DNA from: CAZSAT01 sp964604675
Lineage (GTDB): Bacteria > Myxococcota_A > UBA796 > CAJQPC01
Direction of reading: 5' to 3'
NCBI GenBank assembly: GCA_964604675.1
Contig: CAZSAT010000154.1
Span: 1 to 15,511 of the forward strand
DNA length: 15,511 nt
The position numbers and the translations under genes were made by a program. This document shows, one piece after another, positions 12,966 through 15,511 of this stretch. Every line of letters starts with the position of its first letter. Position 1 is the stretch's first letter. The notes beneath the pieces were generated by a model that ran no database searches, had not been told where the DNA came from, and was given only the letters and a program-made list of their open reading frames with translations.

Positions 12966-13498
12966 GCGAGCAGCTCGGAGCGCGTGACGAGGGCCTCCAG
13001 GGTGTAGCCGGCGTCGGCGAGCCTGGCGCTGGCCCCTTCCTCGCGGTCCACCACCGTCAGGGTCTGGACGACGCGCAGGCCGGCGTCTTCGGCACGCTCG
13101 ACGGCCTTCAGGAGGCTGCCGCCGGTGGTGGTGGTGTCCTCGACGATGCACACGGCCGCGCCATCGGGCACCGAGGCGCGCCCCTCCAACCAGCGGCCGG
13201 TGCCGTGGTCCTTCTGGTTCTTGCGGATCAGGAAGGCGTGCAGGTGGCGGCCTTCCGAGAACGCGGCCAGGCTCGCCGCGGTGACGATGGGGTCTGCACC
13301 CATGGTCATGCCGCCGACCGCGACCGCGTCGGGGTGCAGGCGATCCACCACCATGCGGCCGACGAGGTGGGCGCCCTCGGCGTTGAGGGTGGTCTGGCGC
13401 GCGTCGACGTAGAAGTCGCTCTCGCGGCCCGAAGCGAGCGTGAAGCGCCCGGTGCGGACGCTCAGCTCACGCAGCAGAGCGATCAGGCGTTCTCTCAC
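12962..13498 (-). CDS. pyrE: Orotate phosphoribosyltransferase
   Basis: Converts orotate and PRPP to orotidine 5'-phosphate, step five of UMP synthesis. The 178 residues from GTG 13498 are close to the usual bacterial length. Motifs: 'TGRFTLASGRESDFYVDAR' (16-34, orotate/PRPP contact), 'GMTMGADPI' (63-71), 'IRKNQKDHGTGRWLEG' (91-106, the flexible catalytic loop with its Lys) and the PRPP signature 'VCIVEDTTTTGGSLLKAV' (116-133). I chose GTG 13498 because it overlaps the upstream stop as GTGA, the same arrangement as its downstream neighbour; an ATG at 13543 is in frame but would add 15 residues lacking family character and a 49-nt overlap. Its pathway partner pyrD is in the window but not in this operon. 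Confidence 0.94.
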   Translation of the reverse strand: MRERLIALLRELSVRTGRFTLASGRESDFYVDARQTTLNAEGAHLVGRMVVDRLHPDAVAVGGMTMGADPIVTAASLAAFSEGRHLHAFLIRKNQKDHGTGRWLEGRASVPDGAAVCIVEDTTTTGGSLLKAVERAEDAGLRVVQTLTVVDREEGASARLADAGYTLEALVTRSELLA

Positions 13499-14325
13499 GA
13501 CAGCTCCGGCTGCAGCGTGGTCTCGCGACGGAGCCAGGTGCACAAGTCCGTGAAGACCTTGTCCTTCTCCGGCTCGTTGAAGAGCTCATGGTACAGCCCC
13601 TCGTACACGACCATGTCCTTGTCGTTGCCGCCGTACTTCTCGAAGAGCGCCTGGCTTGCGTCCGGGTCGACCAGACGGTCCGAGGTGCCCACCATCAGGA
13701 AGAACGGCGTCCGGTAGCGGCCGGCGTGGCCATGGATGCGCTCCATCGCGGCGATCAGCTCCGTGTACCAACGCGCCGAGACCACCGAGAAGACCTTCGG
13801 GTCGGTCCGGTAGGCGCTCACCACGGCCAGATCCCGCGAGATCCAGCTGGGGTCGATCTCGTTGTCCAGCGACAGGGTGGGCCAGATGTTGGACATGAGC
13901 CGGCCCGCCGCCGTCTTCCAGGCCGGAGGCTCGACCGCGACGCCGAGCAGCGGGTTCGAGAGCGCCACGCCGAGCAGCTGAGGCTTGGTCGCTCCGCGCG
14001 CCAGGTCGAGGGCTACGCAGCCACCCATCGAGTGCCCCACCAGGTAGTACGGCTGTCCGATGACGTGTGCCGCTGCCCGCACATCGTCGACGTAGTCCCG
14101 CCACCGGTCGGTGTGTCCAGGCCGGCCGTCGCTGTCGCCGTGCCCACGGAGCTCCACGCCCCAGACGGCGAACTCAGCGTCGTTCAGGGCCCGCGCCACG
14201 TGCTCGTAGCGGCCCATGTGTTCCGCCAGCCCATGCACCAGCAGCACGCGACCACGCGTTCGGCCCTCGGGCTTCCAGGTGCGGAGGTTCAGGCGTGTGC
14301 CGTCGCGGCTCTCGATGGTGGGCAT
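13495..14325 (-). CDS. Alpha/beta hydrolase, monoacylglycerol lipase-like (S33/Hydrolase_4)
   Basis: A 276-residue protein of the monoglyceride lipase/lysophospholipase group. The order fits well: 'VLLVHGLAEHMGRYEHVA' (27-44, oxyanion hole HG plus the family AEH...Y), 'GVELRGHGDSDGRPGH' (56-71), nucleophile elbow GHSMGG with Ser99, acid Asp216 in 'VGTSDRLVDP', His246 in 'YEGLYHELFNEPEKDKV'. Between them a lid-like segment (about 133-190) is rich in Trp. There is no signal peptide, so it should act in the cytoplasm, probably on monoacylglycerols or lysophospholipids; the substrate is inferred from the family. The ATG at 14325 lies 1 nt after the dctM stop, and its own stop overlaps the pyrE start as GTGA, so it is expressed with both. 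Confidence 0.9.
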   Translation of the reverse strand: MPTIESRDGTRLNLRTWKPEGRTRGRVLLVHGLAEHMGRYEHVARALNDAEFAVWGVELRGHGDSDGRPGHTDRWRDYVDDVRAAAHVIGQPYYLVGHSMGGCVALDLARGATKPQLLGVALSNPLLGVAVEPPAWKTAAGRLMSNIWPTLSLDNEIDPSWISRDLAVVSAYRTDPKVFSVVSARWYTELIAAMERIHGHAGRYRTPFFLMVGTSDRLVDPDASQALFEKYGGNDKDMVVYEGLYHELFNEPEKDKVFTDLCTWLRRETTLQPELS

Positions 14326-14326
14326 G

Positions 14327-15511
14327 TCAGCGGTCCAACAGAACGAGGGAGAGGCTCGGGAACCACGCGATCACGATCAGGCAGAAGAGCATCAGGAGCA
14401 GGAAGGGCAGGGCGCCTCGAATGACCTGCACGATCGGCCGCTCGAACACGGTGGACGCGACGAAGAGGTTGATGCCCATCGGCGGCGTGAGGTACCCGAG
14501 CTCGAGGTTCACGATGAACATGATCCCGAAGTGGATCGGGTCCATGCCGTAGTTGGCGGCGATCGGTGCCAGCAGGGGGGCGACGATGAGGATCGCAGAG
14601 AGGATCTCCATCACGCAGCCGAGCAACAGCAAGAAGATGTTCACCAGGATGATGAACTGCCAGGGCTCGTTGACGTGGCCCGCGAGCCACGCTGCCGCTT
14701 CCTGGGGCACCTGCTGGAAGGTGAGGAACTTGTTGAAGGCGATGGCCAAGACGATGATGAGGAACAGGCCACCCATCATCACGCCCGAGTCCGAGAGGAT
14801 GCGCGGTAGCTCGTGCACCTTCAGCTCGCGGTGGATGAACAGCTCGACCGCGAGCGCGTAGACCACCGCCACCGCAGCGGCTTCGGTGACGGTGAAGCGG
14901 AGCGGGCCGAGCAGGCCGTAGATGCCGCCGAGGATGAGCAGCGGAAGCACCAACGCCAACGCGCCGCGTCGGGTCTGCACGAACAGGTTCTTCCAGTACC
15001 CACCGGGAAGCTCCGGGAGGCTCAGATCGCTCGTGCCCGGCGCGCCTGGACGGGTCCTGTAGAGCGTGTACACGACCAGTGTCGCCGCGATGAACATGCC
15101 GGGGAGCACGCCTGCCAGGAACAGGTCGTTCGGCGAGATGACGGCCTGCGGGGTCGACACCATGATGGCGTAGACGATCATCGGGACCGAGGGCGGGATG
15201 ATGATGCCCAGGGAGCCCGCGGACGTGAGCACGCCCAGGCTGTAGCTCTCCGGGTAGCCTTCGCGCACCAGCATCGGGAAGAGGATGGTGCCGATGGCGA
15301 TGACCGTGACCGGCGAGCTGCCGCTGATGGCTGCGAAGATCACGCAGGCGAACACCGTGGCGAGGCCGAGACCGCCCGGAAGGCGCCCCATCACTGCCCG
15401 CGCCACACCGATGAGCCGATCCGCCAGGGCTCCGTGGGTCATGATGTTGCCGGCCAGCACGAAGAACGGAATGGCCAGCAGCTCCTGCTTCTTCGTGGCC
15501 TCGAACATGTC
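14327..15511 (-). CDS. dctM: TRAP transporter large permease (DctM), N-terminus beyond the window
   Basis: Large membrane subunit of a tripartite ATP-independent periplasmic transporter, driving uptake of organic acids with an ion gradient together with a DctQ-type small subunit and a periplasmic binding protein. 394 residues are visible; the frame is open at the right edge, and roughly the first 40 or more residues are missing compared with the usual family length. Motifs: 'LLAIPFFVLAGNIM', 'FAAISGSSPVTVIAIG', 'GSLGIIIPPSVPMIVYA', 'GVLPGM', 'PLLAPIAANYGMDPIHFGIM' and 'ELGYLTPPMGINLFVAS', with about ten or more hydrophobic segments. A hydrophilic loop ('RTRPGAPGTSDLSLPELPGG') sits mid-protein. 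The Q and P subunits, if linked, would lie to the right of the window. The substrate cannot be inferred. It heads the five-gene minus-strand run. Confidence 0.95.
   Translation of the reverse strand, partial: DMFEATKKQELLAIPFFVLAGNIMTHGALADRLIGVARAVMGRLPGGLGLATVFACVIFAAISGSSPVTVIAIGTILFPMLVREGYPESYSLGVLTSAGSLGIIIPPSVPMIVYAIMVSTPQAVISPNDLFLAGVLPGMFIAATLVVYTLYRTRPGAPGTSDLSLPELPGGYWKNLFVQTRRGALALVLPLLILGGIYGLLGPLRFTVTEAAAVAVVYALAVELFIHRELKVHELPRILSDSGVMMGGLFLIIVLAIAFNKFLTFQQVPQEAAAWLAGHVNEPWQFIILVNIFLLLLGCVMEILSAILIVAPLLAPIAANYGMDPIHFGIMFIVNLELGYLTPPMGINLFVASTVFERPIVQVIRGALPFLLLMLFCLIVIAWFPSLSLVLLDR

Noticed and set aside
13499..13543. ATG at 13543 as the pyrE start
   Set aside because: It adds 15 residues without family likeness and a 49-nt overlap, whereas GTG at 13498 forms a GTGA junction of the type seen twice elsewhere.
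1..15511. CRISPR, insertion sequence, phage, toxin-antitoxin or defence system
   Set aside because: No regularly spaced repeats, transposase motifs, small paired toxin/antitoxin genes or defence-type nuclease/ATPase domains were found on either strand.

Overview
The window is strongly GC-rich, densely coding DNA from a Gram-negative-type bacterium. Clues are a class 2 (quinone-linked) dihydroorotate dehydrogenase, lipoprotein signal peptides, a SLT-type lytic transglycosylase, a TRAP transporter and a large Asp-rich lipoprotein with a MopE-type 'DxDxDG...GDCDD...CDxxDNNCDG' metal-binding segment. That last module is especially common in Myxococcota and related former Deltaproteobacteria, so a myxobacterium-like host is the best guess; this is inference, not a placement.

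Layout, left to right. (1) 1-3035, + strand: a three-gene surface-polysaccharide or glycolipid set: the C-terminal part of a polytopic membrane protein, a left-handed beta-helix (hexapeptide) protein, and a membrane-anchored family 2 glycosyltransferase. (2) 3036-4119, - strand: a TPR-like protein of unknown role followed by a tRNA-Gly(GCC) with its own promoter and a UUCG-loop terminator. (3) 4200-5105, +: an alpha/beta hydrolase with an odd basic tail, running head-on into pyrD (5102-6136, -). (4) 6188-8202, +: a TlpA-like thioredoxin and the MopE/PPC lipoprotein. (5) 8189-9369, -: a lytic transglycosylase and pgsA, overlapping by GTGA. (6) 9417-11015, +: nadB. (7) 11017-15511, -: a tightly packed run read right to left as TRAP dctM (cut by the window edge), monoacylglycerol-lipase-like hydrolase, pyrE, small lipoprotein, Xaa-Pro aminopeptidase.

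Most genes are housekeeping: pyrimidine synthesis (pyrD, pyrE), NAD synthesis (nadB), phosphatidylglycerol synthesis (pgsA), wall turnover, peptide salvage. The striking property is compaction. Three convergent gene pairs touch or overlap (CTAG at 5102-5105, 14 nt at 8189-8202, 1 nt gap at 11016), and three same-strand junctions are 4-nt GTGA stop/start overlaps. No stretch longer than 81 bp lacks a gene or RNA. I see no CRISPR array, insertion sequence, phage gene, defence island or attachment site, and no clear candidate for a wholly new system; the least explained items are the beta-helix protein, the TPR-like protein, the small lipoprotein and the MopE/PPC lipoprotein.
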